A DNA stretch of 31,778 bases from JAPLYB01 sp964500015 (GCA_964500015.1 CAZCMN010000010.1:1-31778); one strand, 5' to 3'. Positions 1-8,553 are shown, numbered from the stretch's first letter. Numbers and translations are program-made. The notes: a model not told the origin generated them from the letters alone.

Positions 1-677
1 CTTTGATTTGCTCTTAATATGTCTGATAATTTATGAGTTAAATCATCTTCTGATCTTTCTCCGGTTTCTAGTGTTATTGAAGCTCTGGCTGTTACAGGCG
101 GAACTAATAGTAAGGTTAAGACAGCCCACTCTGGCTTAAAAGAATCAGAATTAATTCCAAGAATTTTTAAATCTTCATTTGATATCTTGACTAATCTCTC
201 TCTGATTTCAGTTGGAAAGAGTCTTTTCTTTCCTAAGTTGAACATTGCAGGTTTTTCTAGCTTGATTTTTTCTTGTTTTGCTCCACACCAAGGACATTTT
301 TTAGAAAGTTTTGCTTTATCAACTCTCTTTAATTTAATGTCTTTTTCATTAATCATTACTCTAGAACATTCTTGGCAGGTTGCTCTTAAACATAATTCAA
401 TTAAAGGAACAAATTTAATGTGGATTATAGGGCGAGCTAGTTCAATATGCCCGAAATGTCCAAGACATTCTTTGTGGCTTGAGCCACATGTTCTGCATCT
501 TATTCCAGGGCCTATTGCTCCTAATCTTAAGTCCATTAAACCACCGTCAACTGGGTAGCCATCCATATCATAAAGTTCAGGTGTTACAATTTTAGCAACA
601 CTTAGTCTTTTTACTTGCTCTGGGTTTAAGACAGTGAATTTTATTTCTCTGACTTGTTTTGTTATTGTTTGTGACAT
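1..677 (-). CDS. rpoA1: RNA polymerase subunit A' (Rpo1N), N-terminal part
   Basis: Largest-subunit N-terminal half of archaeal RNA polymerase, which carries the clamp and, further on, the catalytic Asp triad. The window holds only the first ~225 residues; the gene continues past base 1. I translated it by hand from the ATG at 675-677. The protein begins MSQTITKQVREIKF. It then shows the clamp-head zinc-binding region: a CRTCG pair followed by CLGHFGHIELARP, which is a signature of the family, then a second cysteine set (CQEC and, about 35 residues on, CPWC). It is the last visible gene of the rpoH-rpoB2-rpoB1-rpoA1 series on this strand, 97 bases after rpoB1. Identity is certain. The catalytic NADFDGD region lies outside the window. 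Confidence 0.97.
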   Translation of the reverse strand, partial: MSQTITKQVREIKFTVLNPEQVKRLSVAKIVTPELYDMDGYPVDGGLMDLRLGAIGPGIRCRTCGSSHKECLGHFGHIELARPIIHIKFVPLIELCLRATCQECSRVMINEKDIKLKRVDKAKLSKKCPWCGAKQEKIKLEKPAMFNLGKKRLFPTEIRERLVKISNEDLKILGINSDSFKPEWAVLTLLLVPPVTARASITLETGERSEDDLTHKLSDILRANQ

Positions 678-774
678 TTTTAGATTGTATGTTTTATTAA
701 GTTTTAATTAAGGTTTATGTTTTATGAATTTCAATGTTTTTATTGTATGTATCTTATTACAATTTATTTTATTT

Positions 775-2571
775 TTACTCATCGTACTTGTTTTTTAATA
801 TGAAATGAGGGAATAAATGCAATGCCATGAGCTCTTCGAATAATAATTTTGAAGCATATGAAAGCTCAACTGGTTCTAATTTTTGGCTGTTGCAAACAGG
901 ACAGACTTCTCTTTTCTTTGTTCTGTCTCTTATTCCAAAAGCACCGCATTTTGGACAGATATAAACAATGACATTATCTGAACTAAATCTTTCTTTTAAT
1001 AATAATGAAGTTCCATGAGCAACTAGTGCATCTTTTTCCATCTCTCCCATTCTTAAGGCGCCGCCTTTTGCTCTTCCTTCTGTTGGCTGCCTTGTTAATA
1101 AGGTTATTTTTCCAGAAGCTCTGACTTGTATCTTATTTGCAACCATGTATTTCAACTTTAAGTAGTACATGTTTCCAATGAAAATTTTAGCTTCAATTGG
1201 TTTTCCAGTTATTCCATCATATAGTGTTTCTTTTCCATCAAATCTGAATCCCAAATCAAAAAGATCTTTTTCTAGATTCTCTAGTTTATGTTTTGAGAAT
1301 GCTGTTGCATCAATGTTTTCTCCTTTCAAACAGCCGACTTTTCCAGATAATAATTCTAATAGATAGGAAACAGTCATTCTGCTTGGAATTCCATGAGGAT
1401 TGAAAATCAAATCAGGCTTGACTCCTGTTGCGGTAAAAGGAATATTCTCTTCAGGAACTATTAAGCCTACAACTCCTTTTTGTCCGTGAGGGGTTGACAT
1501 CTTATCGCCTATTTCTAGAGATCTTGAGTCTCTAACTCTTACTTGAATAATTTTTCTTCCTTCTGCATCTGTGCTTATAAAAACACCATCTGCAACTCCC
1601 TTCTCACCCTGTCTTACAGCTGTGCTGTTCTCTTTTCTTGATTTTGATAAGGAAATTTCTTCCATCTCAAGCATAAATTTTGGCGGAGAAACTTTTCCGA
1701 TTATAACCTGGCCTTCAGTTAGATTCGCTTCTGGATAAATAATCCCGTCTTCTTCTAGATTAACATAACTTTCTTCTGTCCTATAGCTTGAAACATCTTT
1801 TTGCGGGACACAAATTTCATCTTTTAAGTTTCCAGGATAATGCAATTCAGTGCTTGTAAATGCTCTGAAATATGTGCTTCTAGCTAGTCCTCTTTGTAAA
1901 GAAGATTCATTCACAACTATTGCATCGCTCATATTATATCCTTCATAAGACATTATTGCAAGAGTTACATTCTGGCCTGCGGGATAAAAATTGATATTAT
2001 CATAAATAAAAGATTTTACAACTGGCCTTTGTGGATAATGCAAGATAGAAACATCTGTGTCAATTAAATCATGGAAGTTTGAAGAATATAATCCTAGTGC
2101 TTGCCTCTGGGTTTTGCTTCCCCTGTTTAATCTTGATGACTGATCATGATTTGCGAAAGGAACTAATGCAGTTATCAAGCCGAGCATAGCTATAGGATCA
2201 ATTTCAAGATGTGTTGTTTCTTTTGTCACATCTTCGGGCCTCATGGCTACTAGAAGATTATTTTCTTCTGAAGCATCAACATATTCGATTATTCCTTGTT
2301 TAACAAGATCGTTCCAGCTTAGTTCATTCTTTTCAACTGACAAGATATGTTCTTTTTTTAGTTTTGATTCAGAGTTTTCTACAACAATCAATGGTCTTAA
2401 AACTCTTCCAGTGTCAGTTGATATAAAAATAGTGTCTAAGTTTTTATCATATCTCACACTTAATTCAATAGGCAATTCAGCTTTTCTTCTTTTATTTTTT
2501 ATAGACTCTAGGAATGTTTCTGCATTTTCTACTTCTCCTACATATTTTCCGTGATAAAATACTTCTGTCAT
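775..2571 (-). CDS. rpoB1: RNA polymerase subunit B' (Rpo2C)
   Basis: C-terminal half of the second-largest RNA polymerase subunit, encoded separately from the N-terminal half. It forms much of the active-site wall and the DNA/RNA hybrid-binding region. Visible family motifs are GQNVTLAIMSYEGYNMSDAI at about residue 200, the GDKMSTPHGQKGVVG block near residue 355, GIPSRMTVSYLLELLSGK, and RQPTEGRAKGGALRMGEME near residue 490. A zinc ribbon near residue 540 has CPKCG and CPVC pairs. The length of 598 aa fits split archaeal B' subunits. It follows rpoB2 after 112 bases of AT-rich spacer, so the two halves are truly separate genes here and not a frameshifted single gene: both have intact ends and the split falls at the usual place, just after the RFCPIETPEG region of rpoB2. 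Confidence 0.98.
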   Translation of the reverse strand: MTEVFYHGKYVGEVENAETFLESIKNKRRKAELPIELSVRYDKNLDTIFISTDTGRVLRPLIVVENSESKLKKEHILSVEKNELSWNDLVKQGIIEYVDASEENNLLVAMRPEDVTKETTHLEIDPIAMLGLITALVPFANHDQSSRLNRGSKTQRQALGLYSSNFHDLIDTDVSILHYPQRPVVKSFIYDNINFYPAGQNVTLAIMSYEGYNMSDAIVVNESSLQRGLARSTYFRAFTSTELHYPGNLKDEICVPQKDVSSYRTEESYVNLEEDGIIYPEANLTEGQVIIGKVSPPKFMLEMEEISLSKSRKENSTAVRQGEKGVADGVFISTDAEGRKIIQVRVRDSRSLEIGDKMSTPHGQKGVVGLIVPEENIPFTATGVKPDLIFNPHGIPSRMTVSYLLELLSGKVGCLKGENIDATAFSKHKLENLEKDLFDLGFRFDGKETLYDGITGKPIEAKIFIGNMYYLKLKYMVANKIQVRASGKITLLTRQPTEGRAKGGALRMGEMEKDALVAHGTSLLLKERFSSDNVIVYICPKCGAFGIRDRTKKREVCPVCNSQKLEPVELSYASKLLFEELMALHLFPHFILKNKYDE

Positions 2572-2683
2572 GTTGATATATTGTTTTTGTCTGTAAGTGT
2601 ATAATTTATTTTTTAGGTAAGTTAATTATTTTTTATGGGTTTTGTGTTTTTTATCGGGTTACGTTTTATTGGATTATTAAAAT

Positions 2684-4138
2684 TTACTTTAATCTCTTCA
2701 TCCCTTCTTTCTCGAAGATGTTTATTATGTCTTTGTCTGGGACTTTAATTACAGTGCTTACTCGGGCCATCATCGCAAGATTTTTTCTTAACCCAATTGA
2801 AGTTCCTTCTGGAGTTTCTATTGGACAGAATCTTCCGTAATGTGTCGGATGCAGAGTTCTTGCTTTTGTATTTTCTTGTTCTGAAGGAAGTGAGCTTACT
2901 ACTCTCTGAAGTTCAGATAAAACAGCTAAACAATTTGTTTTATCCATATTTTGGGTGACTCCTGTTCTTTCTCCGATCCAGGAGCCAGTTGCTATTGCAG
3001 ATTCTATCCTATGTTGGAATAGTGTTGCTTTAGCAATTGATTTTATTGGATAGAATTTTTTCTTTTTTTCGATTTTTTGCAGATTATGCTGCAAGTCTCG
3101 AACAAAGATATTTAAATTAACTCGGAAAAGATCAGCTAATAAATCTCCAGAAAGCCTGACTCTTTTATTTGCATAATGGTCTCTGTCAGTGGTTATCTTT
3201 AATTCTTTTGAGATGATGAAGTGTCTTATTAGTTTGCATAGTGTCATTGCTTTTTCTCTTCTTGCATCTTGTTTTGTTCCAATATGTGGCAAGAAAGCTG
3301 AATCAATCCTTGTTCTTACTCTGTTTAATATCTCTTTTTTATTTCCCTGGATGTTCATCCTCTCACCAATTGTCATGATAGCTTCTTCACCATCTGAGAT
3401 ACTTGAAAAAGCAGATAAGCTGACAATTAATGAATCACTTTCTTTTTTGATTAATGAAGCAATCTCATTATCTTTTGTTATTCCTAGTGATTTTACTAAT
3501 AAGATAGCTGGAATATTTTTGAATCTAGAAAAAGAGATAAGTAATTCACCTTGTGGAGTTTCATTTATAGTTATAGGAATTCTATAACTTCCTCTTTGAG
3601 ATAAAACTCTTAAAATCATTCCTTTGGCTGTAAGTTCTGTGAATGGCTGGTTCTGGGCTAAGTCTTCAATCATTACTGGAATTCTTTCATTTCCATTGAT
3701 TATAAAGTATCCGCCAGGGTCAGAAGGATCTTCAAAATTCTTAATTAATTCTTCTTTTGTCATTCCGCCTAGATTGCAGTATTTGCTTTTAACCATAATT
3801 GGAATTTTTCCTAGTTCAACTGTTGAAAATTCTTTTCCACTTGTGCTGATTTCAATGAATAGCGGGGCAGAATAAGTTATTTTTCTCAATCTCGCTTCTA
3901 TAGGTGAAATAGGATGCCTGGAACCATCTCCTTCAATAATTTCTGGCTTTCCTACAAAGATCTTTCCAAGCCAAAGTTCAACTTCTTCTCTTGAAATCTC
4001 TTCATTTAACATATCGATTATTTCTTGCAGTCTGGTTTCAATAAAATCATTAAAAGAAATAATATTCGATTCAACAAGTGAGTGCTGTTGTAAGTACTTC
4101 TTTATTAATATCCTGTTGCTTAATTCTTTTTCTGCCAT
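2684..4138 (-). CDS. rpoB2: RNA polymerase subunit B'' (Rpo2N)
   Basis: N-terminal half of the second-largest RNA polymerase subunit (protrusion, lobe and first part of the fork). Residues ~140-165 contain GGYFIINGNERIPVMIEDLA. Residues ~430-465 contain the signature HYGRFCPIETPEGTSIGLRK, followed by a short tail ending in KEGMKRLK. At 484 aa it is a normal length for split archaeal B''. It starts at an ATG about 120 bases after rpoH and is read in the same direction as rpoB1 and rpoA1. Separate B'' and B' genes are typical of many euryarchaeal and DPANN genomes. Nothing in the protein looks damaged. Confidence 0.98.
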   Translation of the reverse strand: MAEKELSNRILIKKYLQQHSLVESNIISFNDFIETRLQEIIDMLNEEISREEVELWLGKIFVGKPEIIEGDGSRHPISPIEARLRKITYSAPLFIEISTSGKEFSTVELGKIPIMVKSKYCNLGGMTKEELIKNFEDPSDPGGYFIINGNERIPVMIEDLAQNQPFTELTAKGMILRVLSQRGSYRIPITINETPQGELLISFSRFKNIPAILLVKSLGITKDNEIASLIKKESDSLIVSLSAFSSISDGEEAIMTIGERMNIQGNKKEILNRVRTRIDSAFLPHIGTKQDARREKAMTLCKLIRHFIISKELKITTDRDHYANKRVRLSGDLLADLFRVNLNIFVRDLQHNLQKIEKKKKFYPIKSIAKATLFQHRIESAIATGSWIGERTGVTQNMDKTNCLAVLSELQRVVSSLPSEQENTKARTLHPTHYGRFCPIETPEGTSIGLRKNLAMMARVSTVIKVPDKDIINIFEKEGMKRLK

Positions 4139-4259
4139 TTTTTGTTTTGTATATAACCTAAATATTCTTTAAGGTTTTTGAACACTGACTTTTATATGTC
4201 TTGATGTTAACAATTTTTTTGAATTAATTTTTATATAATCTGAATTTGTTTTGTTGAGA

Positions 4260-4466
4260 TTATACTACGACCCTATAATATGTTGTTTTTTTGTTTTCGC
4301 TTTTTCTTTCTATTTTGATTATGTCGCCGACTTTTATATTTTCTGAGAGTGTAGGATCAGCTTTTTTAATTTTTGGAAGTTGATCTGGATGAATTTCATA
4401 CTTAGAAAGTAGTATCTTTACCTCTTCCTGGCTAAGTTTTGTATGTTTGGGCTGTAGAATATGCAT
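4260..4466 (-). CDS. rpoH: RNA polymerase subunit H (Rpo5)
   Basis: Small archaeal RNA polymerase subunit related to the C-terminal domain of eukaryotic RPB5. It sits near downstream DNA at the jaw of the enzyme. The 68-aa protein starts MHILQPKHTKLSQEEVKILL and contains the family pattern LPKIKKADPTLSENIKVGDIIKIERKS split over residues ~35-60, ending YYRVVV. Gene order (rpoH first, then rpoB2, rpoB1, rpoA1) is the classic archaeal arrangement and supports the call. It is slightly shorter than the ~75-85 aa of many homologues, the difference being at the N-terminus. No good upstream start extends it. Confidence 0.95.
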   Translation of the reverse strand: MHILQPKHTKLSQEEVKILLSKYEIHPDQLPKIKKADPTLSENIKVGDIIKIERKSENKKTTYYRVVV

Positions 4467-4493
4467 TTTTATGACTAATTAGTTAAGTTATGG

Positions 4494-4749
4494 TTAATTA
4501 CATCGAGGCTGTTTTTTAGTATATTTCATCCACAATGCTTTTAAATCTTTTGTTTTTTTAGGTTTTTAAATCTTGTGTTTTTTACCCAATAACCGTCTAT
4601 TCCTAGCTTTTTAGCTTGTTCTGGATTTGTTGCCTTTTTTTTGACTTTTTTAGCAAAAACGCACTTTTTTCGAGATACTTGCTATTTTGCTCTTTTGTAA
4701 TCTCTCGCGTGTAGTTACAAAACAAAAAGTTTATAAACCACCTATTCAT
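4494..4749 (-). pseudogene. possible broken small basic protein gene upstream of rpoH
   Basis: This 328-base spacer (4467-4794) has no intact gene, but the minus strand reads like protein in three successive frames. Frame one starts at the ATG at 4747-4749 and gives NYTREITKEQNSKYLEK. A single extra A in the A6 run near 4665-4670 would join it to frame two (open 4541-4681, no start codon of its own), which reads NPEQAKKLGIDGYWVKN. One extra A in the A5 run near 4565-4570 would join that to frame three, which reads PKKTKDLKALWMKYTKKQ and stops at 4494-4496. Both breaks are one missing A in a homopolymer, so this could be a decayed gene or a sequencing error. I do not recognise the family. The start overlaps the TATA box of the divergent regulator gene, which argues against a normal gene. 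Confidence 0.3.
4731..4737 (+). promoter_or_regulatory. TATA box of the TrmB-family gene
   Basis: TTATAAA preceded by a purine-rich CAAAAAG stretch that could serve as the TFB recognition element. It lies 58 bases before the ATG of the regulator gene, so transcription should start near 4760 with a leader of about 35 nt. Confidence 0.55.
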
Positions 4750-4794
4750 TAAAAAGTAGTAAAATTAACTGATATTCAAAAGACAAAATAAAAA

Positions 4795-5577
4795 ATGACA
4801 AATAAACAAGATTTAACAAAAAAAGTTAAATATCATTTTGGCTTAAATATCTACGAAAGCAAGGTGTGGTTAGCTTTGTTAAGCAAGGGAATCGCTAATG
4901 TTGGAGAGATAGCTGAAATGTCTGGAGTTCCTAGAAGCAGAGTTTACGATGTTCTTGAAAGTTTAGAGAAAAAGGGTTTTGCTGTTGCTAAATTAGGAAA
5001 ACCTGTTAAATTCATAGCAGTCAAGCCAGCAATAGTTCTAGATAGGATTAAGAATAACATCATGAAAGAAGCTAATGAACGTGTTAAGAATTTAGGATCA
5101 ATGGAAAATAACCAGGATTATAAAGAACTTGAAAGTTTGTTCAATACTGGAATCAAGCCAGTTCAAGTTGAAGATGTCACTTCTTCTGTTAAGGGAAAAT
5201 CAAATATTTATGCTCATATGAAAGAAATGATTGGAAATGCACAAAAGGAAGTTGTTTTGATTTCAACTTTGAGCGCATTAAAGAGAAAATCTTCATTTTT
5301 AAAACCATTATTTGAGAAATTGAAAAATAAGGGAGTCAGCATCACTGTAGCCAGCAATGAATCAGATGACATTAAGAATATAATCGGTTTAGGAAAACAA
5401 ATTGGTGTTCCTATTAAGAAATCAAGAGTCGGAGCAAGAATGCTTTTAGTTGATAATGCTAAGATGCTCTTGACTATAACTCCGGATAATTCTGATGAAA
5501 GCGATGTTGCAGTTATAATGCAAAGTCCTTTTTTTGCCAAGACATTGAATTCTTTATTGCCTGGCGCATTAATGTAA
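4795..5577 (+). CDS. TrmB-family transcriptional regulator
   Basis: Cytoplasmic DNA-binding regulator, 260 aa. Residues ~12-75 form a winged helix-turn-helix of the TrmB type: YESKVWLALLSKG, then NVGEIAEMSGVPRSRVYDVL as the recognition helix, then a wing ending in KPVKFIAVKP. A short helical linker follows. Residues ~130-255 (NAQKEVVLISTLSAL, then KGVSITVASN, then RMLLVDNAKMLLTITPD) resemble the phospholipase-D-like C-terminal domain found in many TrmB proteins, where it serves as sensor or dimerisation domain. Known TrmB proteins regulate sugar uptake and central metabolism, but no transporter or sugar gene is next to this one, so its target is unknown. It is transcribed away from the RNA polymerase block, from its own promoter. 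The family call is secure and the regulon is not. Confidence 0.88.
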   Translation: MTNKQDLTKKVKYHFGLNIYESKVWLALLSKGIANVGEIAEMSGVPRSRVYDVLESLEKKGFAVAKLGKPVKFIAVKPAIVLDRIKNNIMKEANERVKNLGSMENNQDYKELESLFNTGIKPVQVEDVTSSVKGKSNIYAHMKEMIGNAQKEVVLISTLSALKRKSSFLKPLFEKLKNKGVSITVASNESDDIKNIIGLGKQIGVPIKKSRVGARMLLVDNAKMLLTITPDNSDESDVAVIMQSPFFAKTLNSLLPGALM

Positions 5578-5678
5578 TTAAATTAATTTTCGGTTTAAGT
5601 TTTTATATAATAGATAGAAGAGATTGACCATTTAGATAAGATTCTGATTAAAGATAAAATGCTCAAAAACAATCCTGT

Positions 5679-5732
5679 TTTTGGCACAATTTGTTTTCGC
5701 TTAAAAAACAGAAGTTTTTTGGTGTGCCAAAA
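5679..5732. repeat. structured intergenic element, copy 1 (AGAA-loop hairpin)
   Basis: It lies in the 257-base spacer between convergent genes (5578-5834). An outer perfect 10-bp inverted repeat, TTTTGGCACA at 5679-5688 and TGTGCCAAAA at 5723-5732, encloses a perfect 7-bp stem AAAAAAC (5703-5709) and GTTTTTT (5714-5720) with loop AGAA. An alternative hairpin TTTTGG-TGTG-CCAAAA spans 5717-5732. The sequence from 5689 onward aligns with a second element at 8554-8604. It could act as a 3'-end or terminator structure, a small RNA, or a protein-binding palindrome. The rest of this spacer shows nothing beyond AT-rich sequence. Confidence 0.5.
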
Positions 5733-5834
5733 TTTGTTCAATTTTGTGCATTTTCTAATTTCTTAGTTTGATAAAACTAAATTGAAAGATAAAAAATATA
5801 AAAAAAAATAAAAAATTCAAGGAGTACTAGCTTT

Positions 5835-6173
5835 TTAATCGTGTGCCATTGCAAAAACCGATTTGATAGCTACGACAATTGTTGCTGGTACGAATAGTGC
5901 TAAGATGTTCATAAGCAAAGCTGGAATATAAGCTAAACTTGTGAAAGCACTACTTCCTAAACTTGCAACGATTACAAGGACAACACCAGCCATTAAAAAT
6001 GGTTGTGCTTCTGAATCAGTTATGTTTAGGAAACCAATAATCAAACCTAGAACGAACATTACCCATCCTATCCACCATAGGGTAGATACATCGAAAAAGG
6101 CGAAGATTACTGCTAGGATGATTCCAATAAGGAACGCCCAAGCACCAACTAAATTGCTTTTTCCTTTAGGCAT
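5835..6173 (-). CDS. small four-helix membrane protein, unknown function
   Basis: A 112-aa protein that is almost entirely membrane-embedded. Four hydrophobic segments lie at about residues 10-29, 31-50, 58-78 and 82-107, joined by very short turns, with a basic N-terminus (MPKGKSN) and an acidic C-terminus (AHD). I do not recognise a named family. Small proteins of this general build are common in DPANN archaea, but that does not give a function. The start is well supported: a full-length Shine-Dalgarno AAAGGAGGT lies five bases upstream, and a TATA-like CTTTAAAAA lies farther out at 6225-6233. It stands alone, convergent with the TrmB-family gene and divergent from the AMMECR1 gene. Confidence 0.8.
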   Translation of the reverse strand: MPKGKSNLVGAWAFLIGIILAVIFAFFDVSTLWWIGWVMFVLGLIIGFLNITDSEAQPFLMAGVVLVIVASLGSSAFTSLAYIPALLMNILALFVPATIVVAIKSVFAMAHD

Positions 6174-6178
6174 TTTTT

Positions 6179-6187
6179 ACCTCCTTT
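6179..6187 (-). promoter_or_regulatory. strong Shine-Dalgarno site
   Basis: AAAGGAGGT on the minus strand, five bases before the ATG at 6173. It is an unusually complete match to the 16S rRNA tail in a window where most genes lack any such site, and it fixes the start of the membrane protein gene. Confidence 0.8.
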
Positions 6188-6232
6188 TCTTTAATTATTT
6201 GATATTCTTTCATAGTTTAAGGAGTTTTTAAA

Positions 6233-6262
6233 GGTTTGGAAAATCAGAAGATTTTCTGAACC
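6233..6262. promoter_or_regulatory. palindrome adjoining the TATA box of the membrane-protein gene
   Basis: Inverted repeat with GGTT (6233-6236) against AACC (6259-6262) and GAAAATC (6239-6245) against GATTTTC (6250-6256), around an AGAA centre. It touches the minus-strand TATA-like motif CTTTAAAAA at 6225-6233, on its upstream side. That is where an archaeal activator or a TFB-assisting factor would bind. It could instead form an RNA hairpin if transcribed toward the AMMECR1 gene. The rest of the 6174-6387 spacer has promoter-like AT-rich sequence only. Confidence 0.45.
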
Positions 6263-6387
6263 CTAAAAATTCTATTCTTGATTGTTTGGAAAAAACATTT
6301 TGGTAAGCTGAATTACTTACATAAGACTAACGTTGTGTTTATGCAGTCTTGCAATTAAGTTTATTAATAATATAATCCTAAATTTTT

Positions 6388-6942
6388 ATGCTTACAGAAA
6401 AACAAGGACAGAATTTATTAAAATTAGCCAGAGAATCAATTGAGAGTTATTTTTCTGAAAAGGGGCTAAATTTTGAAAAGGAAAAGCAAGAGTTTAAAGA
6501 AAAACAAGGAGTTTTTGTAACTTTAAATGAAAAAGGAGAATTAAAAGGATGTGTTGGATTTCCTTATCCTATCTTGCCTTTATCAGAATCTGTTTTTCAA
6601 GCTGCTAGAGCAGCTGCATTTGATGATCCTAGATTCTTGCCTTTAAATGAAAAAGAATTGAAAGATATTAAGATTGAGATTTCTGTTCTAACTGTTCCTG
6701 TAGAAATTAAGTGCAAGAAAGAAAAAATTCTTGATGAAATAAAAATAGGTGAAGATGGTTTAATTGTTCAGCTTGGAGGTTATTCTGGTTTGTTATTACC
6801 ACAAGTAGCTATTGGGTGGAAATGGGATTCTTTAGAGTTTTTAGAAGCTTGTTGTGAAAAGGCAGGTTTAGATAAAGAAGAATGGAAAGAAAAAGATTGC
6901 AAGATTTTTAAGTTTCAAGCACAAATTTTTGATGAAAATTGA
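6388..6942 (+). CDS. AMMECR1-family protein
   Basis: Cytosolic protein of the AMMECR1 family, which occurs throughout archaea and eukaryotes and has no firmly established biochemical role. The family hallmark LRGCIG appears here as LKGCVGFP at residues ~53-60. Next come a helix with AARAAAFDDPRFLPL, the strand IKIEISVLTVP, and the closing LLLPQVAIGWKWDSLEFLEA region. The 184-aa length is normal. It starts about 25 bases after a TATA-like AGTTTATTAAT, so the mRNA is probably leaderless, and no Shine-Dalgarno is present. In many archaea this gene neighbours radical-SAM or dioxygenase-like genes. Here it stands between unknown membrane proteins, so context adds nothing about its job. Confidence 0.93.
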   Translation: MLTEKQGQNLLKLARESIESYFSEKGLNFEKEKQEFKEKQGVFVTLNEKGELKGCVGFPYPILPLSESVFQAARAAAFDDPRFLPLNEKELKDIKIEISVLTVPVEIKCKKEKILDEIKIGEDGLIVQLGGYSGLLLPQVAIGWKWDSLEFLEACCEKAGLDKEEWKEKDCKIFKFQAQIFDEN

Positions 6943-7003
6943 ATTATATTCTAGAGAACAACAATTCTTTAAAAAGATATAATCTAAGATAAAGATTGTA
7001 AAA

Positions 7004-8530
7004 ATGCCAGAAACAAGACGAGATAGAGCATTACGAGTGGCTACGGCTCATGTAATAGCAACTGGTGTGAGGGGAATTTCTAGAGAAAATAGAAGGTCGA
7101 AGGAACCTTTGTATCTTCTTCTTGATTGTGATGTAAATCTAGCAGATTATATGGCTGAACTTAAAACTCACGGCAATACAACAATTCATTTAAGTCAAGT
7201 AACAGGTAATAGGGGAAATGCTAATGTAGAATTATCAATTGGCCCTGAAGATAAATTTGAAATCATTGCTCATGGTATTACAGAATCAGAATCATGGAAG
7301 GGGCGAGATTTGGATAATCAATTAAATAGGGTCCTAGTTTTAAGAAGATTTAATTCTAATAAGGGGATTAGTTTGAGAGATTTAGAAGAAAGAATTGAAA
7401 CTGAAGTTGGGAAAGATCCTCTTTTTGGAAAAGCTATTGTTTATGAAGGCGATGATAGGGTTTTACTTGAAACAATTGATGCACAAAACTTTGCGAATGG
7501 AATTTATACAAATCCTGCTTTAGTTGGAATGCAGAAAGTTGCAAAATCCCCTTTATTTTATCAGGCTGTAACTATTGGAACAATTTATGGGCTTTTTGCA
7601 TTAGGTGGACAAGATGCAGCAGAAACATGGAATAACGCAACAAGCCATGGTGTAGGAAAGGCTTTTCATGATTTTATGGTTCAATTTCCAATTTATTCTG
7701 GAATGGCTAAAGTTGCAGTTGGCGGATGGGCTGGTGGTTTAGTTGGAAGAACTATTGGAAATGCTGGAAGAGGATTAAATACAAGGAACTATCTTGTTGG
7801 AAAAACAGGGGTTTTTAATCCAAAAGCCATGGCAAAAGATGTTATGTTATGGGGAGCTTTAGGAGCAACCTTTTATCCTTTATTTGTTTCAGCAGCTTTT
7901 GGCGGTGATGCAGTTAGCAGTGTATTTGATGAAACTTCTAAGTTAATTGGAAAATTATCTGGGGATATTCCACAACAGATTTCTTATGCTTTGAATTCAA
8001 ATAATACTTGGTGGAATCCTGGAATAAATATTACAACTGGAGTTGGAGATAATATGGCTTCTGAACCTGTTTTGTTTACACTTAAAACAGCTTTAAGATC
8101 TTTAACAGTATGTGGATTAGCATACTACACTTTATTTAATTTTAAAGGAAAAGGTCAGGCTGCTTTGGATGTTATGTTCGGAGATGTTAAACCAAATGTT
8201 AGAAAAGAACTTTTAGAAAAAGAATTTGATAATGCCTGGAAGAAATTTAAATATGCTTATCAACAAGTTTATCACGATCCTATGAAAGCTGCTGGAAGAC
8301 TTGCATCAAATAAAACCTTATTGTTTTTATGGCCTTTCTTGCATTGGATTACTATGTCTTCTCCAAAAGAACTTAGAACATTGATTTCTACAATTTATTT
8401 ACCTTTATTGCCTGCAATTATGCAAACGAATGATTTGGCTAAGGGGCGTTCTCAGGATATTTATCAAAGAAGAGTTAGTCCTGGCACATACGAAGTTTTA
8501 ACTGGAAGAACTACAACAACTCCAGCTTAG
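7004..8530 (+). CDS. 508-aa protein with membrane segments, unknown function
   Basis: I do not recognise a family. Residues 1-~170 are soluble and mixed alpha/beta, with strands such as EPLYLLLDCDVNLADYM and NVELSIGPEDKFEIIAHGI and a basic start (PETRRDRALR). From about residue 185 there are hydrophobic, Gly/Ala-rich segments: LFYQAVTIGTIYGLFALGG, VAVGGWAGGLVGRTIG, LWGALGATFYPLFVSAAFGG, SLTVCGLAYYTLF, and LLFLWPFLHWITM with a last one near residue 470. There is no signal peptide. The topology suggests a membrane protein with a cytoplasmic N-terminal domain. The promoter TTCTTTAAAAAG at about 6965-6976 lies ~30 bases before the ATG, so the mRNA is leaderless or nearly so. Base composition matches its neighbours. 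A CDS is certain and its role is unknown. Confidence 0.85.
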   Translation: MPETRRDRALRVATAHVIATGVRGISRENRRSKEPLYLLLDCDVNLADYMAELKTHGNTTIHLSQVTGNRGNANVELSIGPEDKFEIIAHGITESESWKGRDLDNQLNRVLVLRRFNSNKGISLRDLEERIETEVGKDPLFGKAIVYEGDDRVLLETIDAQNFANGIYTNPALVGMQKVAKSPLFYQAVTIGTIYGLFALGGQDAAETWNNATSHGVGKAFHDFMVQFPIYSGMAKVAVGGWAGGLVGRTIGNAGRGLNTRNYLVGKTGVFNPKAMAKDVMLWGALGATFYPLFVSAAFGGDAVSSVFDETSKLIGKLSGDIPQQISYALNSNNTWWNPGINITTGVGDNMASEPVLFTLKTALRSLTVCGLAYYTLFNFKGKGQAALDVMFGDVKPNVRKELLEKEFDNAWKKFKYAYQQVYHDPMKAAGRLASNKTLLFLWPFLHWITMSSPKELRTLISTIYLPLLPAIMQTNDLAKGRSQDIYQRRVSPGTYEVLTGRTTTTPA

Positions 8531-8553
8531 AAAAATTTTTATTCCTCTTCAGC

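Noticed and set aside
187..558. Plus-strand open frame of 123 codons opposite rpoA1
   Set aside because: It is antisense to a certain gene, with composition explained by the complementary frame and no family features. The same applies to the other open frames opposite rpoB, topA, valS and purCE.
2572..2683. The rpoB2/rpoB1 gap as a frameshift or intron breaking a single rpoB gene
   Set aside because: Both halves have proper starts and stops and the break is at the normal archaeal B''/B' split site.
6320..6350. Possible H-type pseudoknot, CATAA/TTATG interleaved with GACT/AGTC
   Set aside because: The stems are only four to five bases and the region is AT-rich promoter spacer. Such combinations are expected by chance.
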